A stretch of 64,000 bases of DNA from Aquimarina longa SW024 (lineage in GTDB: Bacteria > Bacteroidota > Bacteroidia > Flavobacteriales > Flavobacteriaceae). Both the position numbers and the translations under genes were made by a program. Of the stretch, positions 30,992 through 40,930 are shown one piece after another; the first letter of the stretch is position 1, and the number at the start of each line of letters is the position of its first letter. The stretch lies in assembly GCF_001401755.1 (NCBI RefSeq), contig NZ_AVQK01000023.1:94302-158301 (forward strand), given 5' to 3'. The notes under the pieces are model-generated. The model saw only the letters and a list, made by a program, of their open reading frames with translations, searched no databases and was not told the origin of the DNA.

Positions 30992-32347
30992 CTAAAATCC
31001 TAAAATAAGTTGTGCAATATAAAAGAATAAGAAAATCCCAAAAATATCATTACTTGTAGTAATAAAAGGTCCTGTTGCAATCGCAGGATCGATACCTTTT
31101 TTATCTAAAATGATTGGAACAAAAGTACCAATTAGAGCTGCTACTATAATCACGCTCATAAGGGCAGCAGCTATAGTTAGACTGAATGAAATCTCATACC
31201 CCATTATAAACCCAAAAATAAGAATCAACATTGCTAATGCAACTCCATTTATTAAACTAAGGCTTACTTCTTTTAATAATCGATTTAATAAGCTTCCTTT
31301 TACAACATTATTTGCTAATCCTTGTACAATAATTGCAGAAGACTGAACACCTACATTACCTGCCATTGCAGCAATCAATGGAGTATAAAAAAACAAGTCT
31401 CTAATTCTGGGATTACTCATTACCTCTTCAAAACCCTGCATAATAAACACACTTCCTAATCCTCCAAAAAGGCCTAAAATCAGCCATGGTAATCGTGCTC
31501 TGGTTAGTTCCCATACATTATCATCTGCTTCTACATCCTGAGAGATCCCTGCTGCGAGTTGATAATCTTTTTCGGCTTCATCTTTAATAAAGTCTACCAT
31601 ATCATCTATCGTTACCCGCCCAACTAATACCCCACTATGATCTATAACTGGTATTGCTTCTAGATCATACTTTTGCATAATACGTGCCACTTCTTCTCCT
31701 TCTGTATCCACATCTACGTAATCTACTTTAGGAATATAGATTTCACTAATATGAGCTTTAGCAGATGCTGTTAACAAATCTTTTAATGATAATCTTCCTT
31801 TAAGTCTTCTTTCCTTATCAATAACATAAATAGAATGCACCCGAGTTACATTTTCTGCCTGTCTTCGCATTTCTTTTACACAACCAGCTACAGTCCAAGT
31901 CTCCTTAACCTTTACTAATTCCTTAGCCATCAGCCCTCCTGCGGTATCTTCTGCATAAGAAAGTAATTCTTTTATATCTTCGACATGTTGCTCATCCTCT
32001 ATCTGAGCAATCACTTCTTCTGCACGATCCTCAGGGAGTTCTGCTACAACATCAGCTGCATCATCACTATCCATTTCTTCTAACTCTTCAGCAATCTCTT
32101 TTACTGATAAATTTTCAAGAATACGTTCACGAAAATCTTCTTCCAACTCCATAAGAGCCTCTGAGGTCTTTTCGCTATCTAATAATTTGATAAGATATGT
32201 TGCCTGAGATAAGTTAAGTTCACTAATAATTTCGGCTACATCTGCATAATGTATTTCACTAAGCATACCCCGCAGAGAATTATCATCTTTTGCTATAATG
32301 AGGTGCTTTACTTGTTGGATAAGCTCGTTTGAAATATGAAACTGCAT
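30992..32347 (-). CDS. mgtE: MgtE-type magnesium transporter
   Basis: Starting at ATG 32347 (MQFHISNELIQQVKH; an ATG at 32389 would run over a promoter-like element), the 451-aa product has the MgtE N-domain (superhelical, acidic LEEMDSDDAADVVAELPEDR at about 90-110). Two CBS domains follow (about 135-255) and then five transmembrane helices. The pore helix is in the last five, with the typical GNVGVQSSAIIVQG and the end GIFLFFYIAQLILGF. The N and CBS domains sense Mg2+ and close the channel when it is plentiful. A TATCTTTG element upstream is a good promoter candidate. Confidence 0.93.
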   Translation of the reverse strand: MQFHISNELIQQVKHLIIAKDDNSLRGMLSEIHYADVAEIISELNLSQATYLIKLLDSEKTSEALMELEEDFRERILENLSVKEIAEELEEMDSDDAADVVAELPEDRAEEVIAQIEDEQHVEDIKELLSYAEDTAGGLMAKELVKVKETWTVAGCVKEMRRQAENVTRVHSIYVIDKERRLKGRLSLKDLLTASAKAHISEIYIPKVDYVDVDTEGEEVARIMQKYDLEAIPVIDHSGVLVGRVTIDDMVDFIKDEAEKDYQLAAGISQDVEADDNVWELTRARLPWLILGLFGGLGSVFIMQGFEEVMSNPRIRDLFFYTPLIAAMAGNVGVQSSAIIVQGLANNVVKGSLLNRLLKEVSLSLINGVALAMLILIFGFIMGYEISFSLTIAAALMSVIIVAALIGTFVPIILDKKGIDPAIATGPFITTSNDIFGIFLFFYIAQLILGF

Positions 32348-32386
32348 ACACCGATTTAATTTAATGATCCCTTTTATAAACGCCCA

Positions 32387-32394
32387 CAAAGATA
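32387..32394 (-). promoter_or_regulatory. Candidate -7 element for mgtE
   Basis: On the minus strand the bases read TATCTTTG, an exact match to the Bacteroidota consensus TAnnTTTG, 40 bp before the chosen mgtE start. I see no clear TTG at the -33 position, so the call rests on the -7 match alone. Confidence 0.45.
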
Positions 32395-32614
32395 GCTAAA
32401 GAATTTGATTAGCCTTTATGCTTATGTTAAATGAATAAAGCTGTTTAAAATCAAGGCATAAACTCTTTTATATATCATAATCATTGAGTTTAAAAACATT
32501 ATTCATGAACTCCTTAACTCTAATAAATTCTATCGAGTAAATAACGTATTTACTTCATATAAAATAGAATAGATTCAAAAGTATCCTCTGTTTATAGAAT
32601 CCTCATAAAAATAG

Positions 32615-32622
32615 TATTTTTG
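32615..32622 (+). promoter_or_regulatory. Candidate -7 element for dxs, implying a leaderless or near-leaderless mRNA
   Basis: TATTTTTG matches TAnnTTTG exactly and ends only 5 bp before the dxs ATG at 32627. If used, transcription would start within a few bases of the start codon. No clear TTG at -33 is seen. Confidence 0.4.
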
Positions 32623-32626
32623 TGGT

Positions 32627-34396
32627 ATGCAACAATCTCTTCTATCACATATTGAGTATCCATCGGATCTTCGTAAATTTTCTCCTGATCAATTACCACA
32701 ACTGGCAAAAGAATTACGGGATTTTGTGATTACTATTGTTGCTACTAAAGAAGGACATCTTGGAGCTAGTCTAGGGGTTATTGAACTCACTATTGCACTT
32801 CATTATATATTTGACACTCCTAATGATCTTCTCATCTGGGATGTTGGACATCAAGCCTATCCTCATAAAATACTTACTGGAAGAAAAGATATATTTCATA
32901 CCAATCGCCAATTAGGAGGAATCAGTGGATTTCCAAAACGCAGTGAAAGTGATTATGATACTTTTGGGGTTGGACATTCTTCAACATCTATCTCTGCTAT
33001 ATTAGGAATGGCAATCGCTTCTAAATTAAAAGGAGACATCACAAAACAACATATTGCTGTGATTGGAGATGCATCTATAGCTAGTGGAATGGCTTTTGAA
33101 GGTCTTAATCATGCTGGTGTTACTGATACAAATATGCTTGTAATCCTTAATGACAATGCTATAGGAATCGATCCTAGTGTTGGTGCATTAAAAGAATATC
33201 TTACTAAAGCCAAAGTTGGAGTAAAACCTAGAACTAATAATATCATCGAGGCATTAAATTTTAATTATTTTGGACCTATTGATGGTCATAATCTACCTGT
33301 ATTACTTAAAACTTTAGAAAAATTAAAATCTATAAAAGGCCCTAAGCTCTTACATATCATCACAACCAAAGGAAAAGGGTTAAAACAAGCTGAAGAAAAT
33401 CAGGTAAAATACCATGCTCCTGGTAAATTTGATGCTACAACAGGGAACTTAATTGCCAAGGATAATTCGGGATTACCGCCTAAGTTTCAGGATGTGTTTG
33501 GGTATACTATTTTAGAACTTGCCAGAAATAATCAAAAGATTGTGGGTATTACTCCTGCCATGCCTACTGGGAGTTCTCTAAAATATATGATGGCAGAAAT
33601 GCCAGATCGGGCTTTTGATGTAGGTATTGCAGAGCAACATGCGGTTACACTGGCAGCAGGAATGGCTACACAGGGACTAATCCCTTTTTGTACAATTTAC
33701 TCTACTTTCCTACAACGTGCTTACGATCAAGTAATCCATGATGTAGCCTTGCAGAATCTTCCTGTAATTTTTTGTATTGATCGTGCTGGTTTAGTAGGCG
33801 CTGATGGTGCTACACATCATGGGGTTTTTGATATCGCATATCTTAATTGCATCCCTAATATGATTGTTGCAGCTCCAATCAATGAGATTGAATTGAGACA
33901 CCTACTATATACTGCTTCTTTAGGATTAGAGCACCCTATTGCAATACGATACCCTAGAGGGAGAGGGCATATTATCGATTGGGAAGTTCCTATGCAACAG
34001 CTAGAGATAGGAAAAGCTATACAATTACAATCTGGTTCTGATATTGCAATACTCTCCACTGGTACTATTGCACATCATGTTACCAAAGCATTAGAAAAAA
34101 CAGAACAAGAAATAGGACATTACCATTTTTGCTTTATAAAACCGCTGGATATGCATCTTTTGAAAACAATATTACTACAATACAAAACCATTATCACAGT
34201 AGAAGATGGTGTTATAAAAGGTGGATTGGGTAGTACTATTTTGGAGTATGCAAACCTAAATGGTTACAAAAACAAAGTTATTACACTAGGTATTCCTGAT
34301 CAATTTATTCACCATGGTACTGTTGATGAATTATATGAAATTTGTGAAATTTCTAGTGAAAAAATAGCAGAGTACCTAAAAACTATTACATCTTGA
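32627..34396 (+). CDS. dxs: 1-deoxy-D-xylulose-5-phosphate synthase
   Basis: The 589-aa product condenses pyruvate and glyceraldehyde-3-phosphate in the first step of the non-mevalonate isoprenoid pathway, using thiamine diphosphate. Visible motifs are GHQAYPHKILTGR, GVGHSSTSISA, the ThDP/Mg motif region IGDASIASGMAFEGLNHAG ending in NDN, and the transketolase-type catalytic loop GVDGATHHGVFD-like (here GADGATHHGVFD). It is about 30 aa shorter than the E. coli enzyme, as usual in Bacteroidota. It stands alone between diverging mgtE and converging dGTPase. Confidence 0.95.
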   Translation: MQQSLLSHIEYPSDLRKFSPDQLPQLAKELRDFVITIVATKEGHLGASLGVIELTIALHYIFDTPNDLLIWDVGHQAYPHKILTGRKDIFHTNRQLGGISGFPKRSESDYDTFGVGHSSTSISAILGMAIASKLKGDITKQHIAVIGDASIASGMAFEGLNHAGVTDTNMLVILNDNAIGIDPSVGALKEYLTKAKVGVKPRTNNIIEALNFNYFGPIDGHNLPVLLKTLEKLKSIKGPKLLHIITTKGKGLKQAEENQVKYHAPGKFDATTGNLIAKDNSGLPPKFQDVFGYTILELARNNQKIVGITPAMPTGSSLKYMMAEMPDRAFDVGIAEQHAVTLAAGMATQGLIPFCTIYSTFLQRAYDQVIHDVALQNLPVIFCIDRAGLVGADGATHHGVFDIAYLNCIPNMIVAAPINEIELRHLLYTASLGLEHPIAIRYPRGRGHIIDWEVPMQQLEIGKAIQLQSGSDIAILSTGTIAHHVTKALEKTEQEIGHYHFCFIKPLDMHLLKTILLQYKTIITVEDGVIKGGLGSTILEYANLNGYKNKVITLGIPDQFIHHGTVDELYEICEISSEKIAEYLKTITS

Positions 34397-34489
34397 AACT
34401 ACTGAAAAACCTATTCCTATATTTTATTGCATTTCTAAACTTCTTAACAAAGTTCTAGTCCATAATTTATGGTTTAAAATAGATATTTT

Positions 34490-35833
34490 TTATATCCCAA
34501 ATCCTCGTATTTTCTGAAATTTCAGTAATGCATTACCATCAGTTAAACTGGCTATATAATTGCTAATCCCAATAAGACGTGTATAGAGGTCTTCATTTTT
34601 ATAATCAAAATTAGCTCCTTCTGCTCTAAGAATAAGCTTATCATAATTGGAGCTTTGATCTTGATTAAAATTATCTGCTGCTACGCAGTATCGATCTAGA
34701 AGTGTGGCAAGAATCTCATATCCTGCAATCTCTTTTTCGGTTACCTCCTTACTTTGATATATTTTATCGATACTAATCTTTATAATATCATTGATCTGAG
34801 CTTCGTACTTACTTTTATCTATTAAAGCAACATCAAAGGTTCCTGATAAGATTTGTTCTTCATTCTCTACAAAAATAGTTGCTGCTTCTCCTATCAAAGT
34901 ATTAATAGCTAAAGCTCTAAGATAACTCAATCGATCTGCTGTAGTAATCAACTGATTATATTTTGAGGTATTGATTGTGTCTTTTACTAGTTTTATCAAG
35001 TATTCTAGGGCATATTCTTCTTCTATCAATCCTAAATTAATTCCATCTTCAAAATCTATAATTGTATAGCAAATATCATCTGCTGCTTCTACTAAAAAGG
35101 TTAATGGATGGCGGCTATAAGTAAACTCATCTCCTATACTATGTGCCAATAATCCCATTTCTTCTGCTACTTCTTTAAAAAAAGAGGTCTCATTCTGAAA
35201 GTATCCAAACTTTTTATGCGCAATATGTTTTGTTGGTTTTTTAGGCAAAGATTCTTTAGGGTATTTCATAAAAGCTCCTAATGTAGCATATGATAGTCTA
35301 AGACCTCCTTCAATTCCTTTTTTAGATTCGGTAAGGATTTTAAATCCATTAGCATTTCCTTCAAAATCTATTAAGTCTTGATATTGTTTTGGAGTCAGCT
35401 GGTTTTTATACCTAGTTCCGCTTCCTGTTTTAAAATATTCTCCTATCGCTTTTTCTCCAGAATGCCCAAAAGGCGGGTTACCTATATCATGTGCTAATGC
35501 GGCGGCGGCTACTATAGCTCCAAAATCATTAAACCTATATCCATGAACAGCCGTAAGATGGGGGTGTTTTTCTAGTATTCTTTTTCCTACTACTCGTCCT
35601 AGAGAGCGTCCTACAACAGACACTTCTAAACTATGCGTTAATCGGGTATGTACAAAACTGGTTTTGGATAATGGTATTACTTGTGTCTTATCTTGTAAAC
35701 TTCTAAAAGCAGAAGAAAAAATAATACGATCATAGTCTACCTCAAAACCTAGCCTGGTTTCATCCTGCTCTTTACGTAATCTTTTATTTCTATCTCCCTG
35801 TCGTTTTAAAGATAGGAGTTGTTCCCAGTTCAT
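34490..35833 (-). CDS. dgt: Deoxyguanosinetriphosphate triphosphohydrolase-like protein
   Basis: I choose the ATG at 35833 (MNWEQLLSLKRQGD); an ATG at 35890 would place part of a long inverted repeat inside the gene. The 447-aa product is an HD-domain dNTPase. The HD motif lies in THSLEVSVVGRSLG and AAALAHDIGNPPFGHSGEKA (His and Asp at about 80-120), and the C-terminal dNTPase domain follows (GGLRLSYATLGAFMKYP). It hydrolyses dNTPs to nucleosides and triphosphate and so limits dNTP pools. It lies beside nrdA and nrdB, which make deoxynucleotides, though on the same strand with a terminator between. Confidence 0.9.
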   Translation of the reverse strand: MNWEQLLSLKRQGDRNKRLRKEQDETRLGFEVDYDRIIFSSAFRSLQDKTQVIPLSKTSFVHTRLTHSLEVSVVGRSLGRVVGKRILEKHPHLTAVHGYRFNDFGAIVAAAALAHDIGNPPFGHSGEKAIGEYFKTGSGTRYKNQLTPKQYQDLIDFEGNANGFKILTESKKGIEGGLRLSYATLGAFMKYPKESLPKKPTKHIAHKKFGYFQNETSFFKEVAEEMGLLAHSIGDEFTYSRHPLTFLVEAADDICYTIIDFEDGINLGLIEEEYALEYLIKLVKDTINTSKYNQLITTADRLSYLRALAINTLIGEAATIFVENEEQILSGTFDVALIDKSKYEAQINDIIKISIDKIYQSKEVTEKEIAGYEILATLLDRYCVAADNFNQDQSSNYDKLILRAEGANFDYKNEDLYTRLIGISNYIASLTDGNALLKFQKIRGFGI

Positions 35834-35872
35834 CATATGTATACTTGCTTTTGCGAAAGGGATAGTAACGGC

Positions 35873-35923
35873 ATCTTTTTTATAGATCATTTTTAACTGT
35901 CTAAAAATGATCTATAAAAAGAT
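35873..35923. repeat. 22-bp inverted repeat upstream of dgt
   Basis: The left arm (35873-35895, ending ATAGATCATTTTTA) and right arm (35902-35923, starting TAAAAATGATCTAT) are complementary over 22 bp with a one-base difference in the T-run and a 6-base loop ACTGTC. It ends 39 bp before the dgt start. As RNA it would be a long hairpin in the 5' leader. There is no coding need for it. Confidence 0.75.
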
Positions 35924-35975
35924 ACAGTGGATAGCCCAACCTCGATTTACTATCGAGGATTCGCCCAAAAATAAC

Positions 35976-36013
35976 AAAAAAGGGAAGTATCTTTATAAGA
36001 AAACTTCCCTTTT
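35976..36013 (-). terminator. Terminator after nrdA
   Basis: Eleven-base-pair arms AAAGGGAAGT (35978-35988) and ACTTCCCTTT (36003-36013) with a 14-nt loop are flanked by A's at 35976-35981, which give U's on the minus-strand RNA. It lies 49 bp after the nrdA stop. A smaller stem CCTCGAT/ATCGAGG (35940-35958) follows it. Confidence 0.8.
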
Positions 36014-36062
36014 ACTATATATAATGATATATCTATCTGATTAAATACTCTTGTAGAACAGC

Positions 36063-38528
36063 TTATGATCCACACATTAAACAATCATCACCTTCTGCGG
36101 CCTTGGATTGTTCTATAATTGCACGAAGTTCTTCTGGAGTAAGTGCTGTGTTTTCTACAGCAACAGGCTCTTCTTTTGAAATTACTTTAGTCGATCCCTG
36201 CGCTTCCATTACCTGCGCTGCAGCTACTGCTACTTTTTCTGGTTGTGGTATTTCTGTTTTTTCACTCTTTAGTGTAAACTTAATCGCATCTACTGCAGAC
36301 TTCGTTCTCAGGTAATACATCCCTGTTTTTAATCCACTCTTCCAAGCATAGAAATGCATAGAGGTTAGTTTTGACATTGTTGCTCCTTCCATAAACAGGT
36401 TTAATGACTGAGATTGATCTATAAAATATCCTCTGTGACGAGACATATCTATAACATCTTTCATACTCAACTCCCAAACAGTTTTATAGAGTTCTTTTAA
36501 CTCCTGAGGGATAATATCTATATTCTGAATAGATCCATTAGCACGCATAATAGCATCCTTAAGTGTATCATTCCACAATCCTAATTTTACTAAATCTTCT
36601 AATAGATGTTTATTTACTACAATAAATTCTCCTGACAGTACTCGTCTAGTATAGATATTACTTGTATATGGTTCAAATGCTTCGTTATTTCCTAAAATCT
36701 GAGAAGTAGAAGCTGTAGGCATTGGTGCTACTAATAATGAGTTCCTAACCCCGTTTTTAAGCACTTGCTTACGAAGCTTAGCCCAATTCCAACGACCACT
36801 TAGTTCTTCATCTTTGATACCCCATAGATTATATTGAAATTCTCCTTTAGATATAGGAGATCCTTCATAAGTTTGATAAGCTCCATCTATTTTAGCTTCT
36901 TCCATCGATGCTGTTACTGCAGCAAAGTACAATGTTTCAAAAATCTCTTGGTTTAACTTCTTAGCCTCATCACTGGTAAATGGTAAACGTAGCATAATAA
37001 ACGCATCAGCTAATCCTTGTACTCCTAATCCTATTGGGCGATGACGTACATTAGAATTTTCTGCTTCTTTTACTGGATAATAATTACGGTCTATTACCTT
37101 ATTAAGGTTTTTGGTAACACGCTTGGTTATTCTGTAGAGCTCTTTATGATCAAATTCTCCATTTTTTACAAACATTGGTAATGCAATCGATGCTAAATTA
37201 CATACTGCTATTTCATCTGGGCTAGTATATTCTAATATCTCTGTACATAGATTAGATGATCGTATAGTTCCTAAATTCTGTTGATTAGACTTACGATTAG
37301 CTGCATCTTTATACAACATATACGGTGTTCCTGTCTCAATCTGCGATTCTAAGATTTTTTCCCATAACTCTCTTGCTTTAATCGTTCTACGTCCTTTTCC
37401 TTCTGACTCAAATCGAAGGTATTCTTTTTCGAACTCATCACTATGAATATCAAATAATCCAGGGCACTCATTAGGACACATTAGTGTCCACTTTGCATCT
37501 TCTTGTACACGTTTCATAAATAAATCCGGAATCCACATTGCGTAGAATAAATCACGTGCACGCATCTCTTCTTTACCGTGGTTTTTCTTCAGATCTAAGA
37601 AGTCAAAAATATCTGCATGCCATGGTTCTACATATATCGCGAATGACCCTTTACGTTTTCCTCCTCCTTGATCTACATATCTAGCTGTATCATTAAACAC
37701 TTGTAGCATAGGAACAATACCATTAGATGTACCATTAGTTCCTGCAATATAGGAACCTGTGGCTCTTACATTATGAATAGACAATCCTATCCCTCCTGCA
37801 GATTGAGAAATTTTGGCAGTTTGTTTTAAAGTATCATATATCCCATCAATACTATCATCTTTCATCGCTAACAAAAAACAAGATGACATTTGTGGTTTTG
37901 GAGTTCCGGCATTAAATAATGTAGGTGTGGCGTGTGTAAAATATTTTTTAGACATTAATTCATAAGTCTCAATAGCTGCATCTAAATCATTAGGATGAAT
38001 TCCTATAGATACTCTCATCAACATATGCTGTGGCCGCTCTGCAATCTTACCGTTAATCTTTAATAAGTAAGAACGTTCTAATGTTTTAAAGCCAAAATAA
38101 TCATAACCAAAATCACGATTGTAAATAATTGTAGAATCTAATTTTTCTTTGTTAGCAATAATCACTTCATATACATCATCTGCAATCAGAGGAGCTTTTT
38201 TGCCCGTTCTTGGGTTTACATATTCATATAGATCTGTAACTACCTCAGAAAAAGTCTTTTTTGTGTTTTTATGTAAATTAGAAACAGAGATACGAGCCGC
38301 AAGCTTCGCATAATCGGGGTGTGTTATCGTCATTGTTGCTGCTATTTCTGCCGCTAAATTATCTAACTCACTTGTTGTTACTCCATCATACAATCCTTCT
38401 ATCACTCGCATTGCTACCTTTACAGGATCAACTAACGCATTAAGCCCATAACATAATTTTCTTACCCTTGCGGTAATCTTATCGAACATAATTGGTTCTT
38501 TTCGCCCATCTCTTTTTATTACATACAT
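36063..38528 (-). CDS. nrdA: Ribonucleoside-diphosphate reductase, large (alpha) subunit
   Basis: The 821-aa product is the class I NrdA subunit. It starts with an ATP-cone ([18 protein letters not shown], residues 2-19, allosteric site). The active-site set follows: a cysteine in [24 protein letters not shown] (Asn, Cys, Glu) and [11 protein letters not shown]. The tail carries redox cysteines in DDCLMCGS (816-821). It makes deoxyribonucleotides with NrdB. The nrdB gene lies upstream on the same strand, 357 bp away, so each may have its own promoter. Regulation by an NrdR-like repressor was considered, but the box could not be confirmed. Confidence 0.96.
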   Translation of the reverse strand: MYVIKRDGRKEPIMFDKITARVRKLCYGLNALVDPVKVAMRVIEGLYDGVTTSELDNLAAEIAATMTITHPDYAKLAARISVSNLHKNTKKTFSEVVTDLYEYVNPRTGKKAPLIADDVYEVIIANKEKLDSTIIYNRDFGYDYFGFKTLERSYLLKINGKIAERPQHMLMRVSIGIHPNDLDAAIETYELMSKKYFTHATPTLFNAGTPKPQMSSCFLLAMKDDSIDGIYDTLKQTAKISQSAGGIGLSIHNVRATGSYIAGTNGTSNGIVPMLQVFNDTARYVDQGGGKRKGSFAIYVEPWHADIFDFLDLKKNHGKEEMRARDLFYAMWIPDLFMKRVQEDAKWTLMCPNECPGLFDIHSDEFEKEYLRFESEGKGRRTIKARELWEKILESQIETGTPYMLYKDAANRKSNQQNLGTIRSSNLCTEILEYTSPDEIAVCNLASIALPMFVKNGEFDHKELYRITKRVTKNLNKVIDRNYYPVKEAENSNVRHRPIGLGVQGLADAFIMLRLPFTSDEAKKLNQEIFETLYFAAVTASMEEAKIDGAYQTYEGSPISKGEFQYNLWGIKDEELSGRWNWAKLRKQVLKNGVRNSLLVAPMPTASTSQILGNNEAFEPYTSNIYTRRVLSGEFIVVNKHLLEDLVKLGLWNDTLKDAIMRANGSIQNIDIIPQELKELYKTVWELSMKDVIDMSRHRGYFIDQSQSLNLFMEGATMSKLTSMHFYAWKSGLKTGMYYLRTKSAVDAIKFTLKSEKTEIPQPEKVAVAAAQVMEAQGSTKVISKEEPVAVENTALTPEELRAIIEQSKAAEGDDCLMCGS

Positions 38529-38885
38529 ACGCTTTTTTGGTTTTTAATTTTCTTCTTATCGAAGAAATTGATATTAATTCGTGTTACTATTTTTATAATT
38601 TACGAGTCTACATAACATACCTTATTTTTTTAATAGGTATTAACAGAAATCTCTATATCCTAAAAAATAAGAGTATTTCTAAATCTAAAATATATTATAT
38701 GACTCGCCCCCTTGTTTTTTTTGTAAATTCTTTACAAAACTGTATCAAACTGAACTAATCTGAATCAAACAGAAGAAATGTTTTTTATTAGCTCAGAATG
38801 AATATATTTTTATACGAAGAGATTTTTATCTCATTCTATAAAATTTCGATCTTTAAAAAATCAGCAGTATACTAGCTTTATTTAA
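38529..38885. promoter_or_regulatory. nrdA upstream region with palindrome and direct repeats
   Basis: No gene is seen. A clean inverted repeat TTTGTAAA-TTC-TTTACAAA lies at 38720-38738. Two near-identical 11-mers (ATCAAACTGAA at 38744-38754; ATCAAACAGAA at 38764-38774) follow 20 bp apart, about two helical turns. These could be operators for nrdA (minus strand). The half-site TTTACAAA also occurs at 40011-40018 upstream of nrdB. Confidence 0.4.
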
Positions 38886-39866
38886 TTAAAAATCGGCATC
38901 AAAACTTATTTTATTATCATCAGTATCTTTGTTAAGCACTCCTGCTTTCTGATATTCTGATACTCGTTTCTCAAAGAAATTTGTTTTTCCTTGTAATGAA
39001 ATCATATCCATAAAATCAAATGGATTAGATGTATTGTATTCTTTTTCGCATTCTAATTCTACTAATAATCTATCGGTAACAAACTCTAAATATTGCGTCA
39101 TTAGCTTTGAGTTCATCCCTATTAAACTTACTGGTAGAGATTCTGTAATAAATTCTCTTTCTATAGTAAGTGCATCTATAATAATCTCACGAATTCTATT
39201 CTTTGGCACTTTATTAACCAAGTGTTTATTATGAAGATGAACTGCAAAATCACAATGCACTCCTTCATCCCTAGATATCAACTCATTAGAAAAAGTAAGG
39301 CCTGGCATTAATCCTCGTTTTTTTAACCAGAATATAGAACAAAAAGCTCCTGAAAAGAATATTCCTTCTACCGCTGCAAAGGCAATCAATCGTTCTGCAA
39401 AAGAATCAGACTCTATCCATTTTAATGCCCAATCTGCTTTTTTCTTAATTGCAGGGAAATTATCAATAGCATTAAATAACAAATCCTTTTCCTTCTCATC
39501 TTTCACATAGGTATCAATCAACAATGAGTACGTTTCAGAATGAATATTTTCCATCATAATCTGAAATCCATAGAAAAATTTTGCTTCGCTATACTGTACT
39601 TCATTTACAAAATTCTCTGCAAGGTTTTCATTTACAATACCATCTGATGCTGCAAAAAATGCTAAAATATGTTTAATGAAATATTTTTCATCTTGTGTAA
39701 GCTTTGTTGCCCAATCTGTAATATCTTGATGCAAATCAATTTCTTCTGCTGTCCAAAAACTAGCTTCTGATTTCTTATACCATTCCCAAATATCATGATG
39801 CTGAATAGGAAAAATCACAAAACGATCTTTATTTTCTTGCAAAATAGGCTCTACAACACTCTTCAT
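38886..39866 (-). CDS. nrdB: Ribonucleoside-diphosphate reductase, small (beta) subunit
   Basis: The 326-aa product carries every metal and radical residue of class Ia: the Asp in [11 protein letters not shown], Glu/His and the radical Tyr in [15 protein letters not shown], Glu in [13 protein letters not shown], and Glu/His in [14 protein letters not shown]. The ENIHSETY context is like eukaryotic R2 rather than E. coli NrdB, usual for Bacteroidota. It forms a diiron-tyrosyl radical that is passed to NrdA. The gene lies upstream of nrdA in the same direction. Confidence 0.96.
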   Translation of the reverse strand: MKSVVEPILQENKDRFVIFPIQHHDIWEWYKKSEASFWTAEEIDLHQDITDWATKLTQDEKYFIKHILAFFAASDGIVNENLAENFVNEVQYSEAKFFYGFQIMMENIHSETYSLLIDTYVKDEKEKDLLFNAIDNFPAIKKKADWALKWIESDSFAERLIAFAAVEGIFFSGAFCSIFWLKKRGLMPGLTFSNELISRDEGVHCDFAVHLHNKHLVNKVPKNRIREIIIDALTIEREFITESLPVSLIGMNSKLMTQYLEFVTDRLLVELECEKEYNTSNPFDFMDMISLQGKTNFFEKRVSEYQKAGVLNKDTDDNKISFDADF

Positions 39867-40247
39867 ATTTTTCTAGCTGTTTTTTGTATTCTTTTTCTTT
39901 TCAATAGCGTGATACAAAGATCAAAAAATAGCTTAAAAATTCCACTAAAAATTAGCAAACGTTTTCAACAAAGTTTTCAACACAAAGTAAATTTATCTTA
40001 AAAATCAGTCTTTACAAAATAACTATTAAATCACTAATACAAAGATACTTACGTGTTTTTTAAAATTCCAACACAACACAAACAACATCTTTGGAAACCT
40101 CCTATTTTCCACTTGCTAACAGCGTTTTTTTTATTAAAAATAAGAAAGGTAGAAATAAGTGAATTTACGGTAAAACCGTAGTGTTGAAAACATATATTTT
40201 TTATCAAAAAAACACTTGTTTTTATCTTAAAAAACAAAAAAGGAAGG
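39867..40247. promoter_or_regulatory. nrdB upstream region with repeated GTTTTCAACA
   Basis: No ORF of substance. The 10-mer GTTTTCAACA occurs at 39961-39970 and 39973-39982 (12 bp apart), and as its complement at 40182-40191. TTTACAAA at 40011-40018 is shared with the nrdA upstream region, and a small stem TACGGT/ACCGTA lies at 40166-40180. GTTTTCAACA has two differences from a DnaA box (TTATCCACA). E. coli nrdAB has DnaA sites upstream, so a role in regulation is worth considering but unproven. Confidence 0.35.
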
Positions 40248-40817
40248 TTATTTTTTTAGTTTTTGGGCTACATTTTCTAGTTCTATATACCAATCTTCGC
40301 CAAACTTTCGGATTAAAGCTTCTTTTACAAATTTATAAATTGGCACTTGTAATTCTTTTCCCAAGGCACAAGCATCATCACAGATTTCCCATTTATGATA
40401 ATTTACCGCAGCAAATTCAGTGTATTCCTGCACTCTAATAGGGTATAAATGACATGATATCGGTTTTTTCCAGTCAACTTCTCCTTGATTATATGCTTCT
40501 TCTATAGCGCACATTGCTACATTTTTTTCATCAAAAATAACATATGCACAATCCGCACCATCAATCAAAGGGGTTTCTAATTCTCCATTAGCTGTTTCAA
40601 CATGGGTTCCTTGATGCGTTATAGCATCTATACCTTCTTGTCTTAAATAAGATTTTACTACTGGGTACACCTCTTTAAGCTTATGAATTTCTGACTGCTC
40701 CAAAGGGGCTCCCGCTTCTCCATCAATACAACAGGCTCCTTTACACGCAGAAAGATTACATAAAAAATCTTTCTCGATAATATCTTCTGAAACTATAGTT
40801 TTCCCTAATTGAAACAT
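40248..40817 (-). CDS. DUF3109 family cysteine-rich protein
   Basis: The 189-aa product belongs to DUF3109, a YkgJ-like family with conserved cysteines probably binding metal or an Fe-S cluster. I see FLCNLSACKGACCIDGEAG, DCAYVIFDEKNVAMCAIEEA, SCHLYPIRVQEY and EICDDACALG, about ten cysteines in the expected order. Function is unknown, although the family is present in most Bacteroidota. No signal peptide or helix in the membrane. It is transcribed away from marC, which starts 114 bp to the right. Confidence 0.88.
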   Translation of the reverse strand: MFQLGKTIVSEDIIEKDFLCNLSACKGACCIDGEAGAPLEQSEIHKLKEVYPVVKSYLRQEGIDAITHQGTHVETANGELETPLIDGADCAYVIFDEKNVAMCAIEEAYNQGEVDWKKPISCHLYPIRVQEYTEFAAVNYHKWEICDDACALGKELQVPIYKFVKEALIRKFGEDWYIELENVAQKLKK

Positions 40818-40930
40818 GCCGCTAAGATAATTCTTATACCAGAGAATTTTTACAATTTATTCACCTTTTTATAATATCTTTATCTAATAAACTCTTTTTA
40901 TATTTGCGCAAATTTTTAAAACTCTTTTTT

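Noticed and set aside
35940..35958. CCTCGAT/ATCGAGG stem as a fifth copy of the dispersed repeat
   Set aside because: It shares only the CCTCG/CGAGG arms; the GAGGTATGC and GAGGGATTAAA blocks are missing.
38492..38758. 88-residue plus-strand reading upstream of nrdA
   Set aside because: Low-complexity composition, overlap with the start of nrdA, and the presence of operator-like palindromes suggest regulatory rather than coding DNA.
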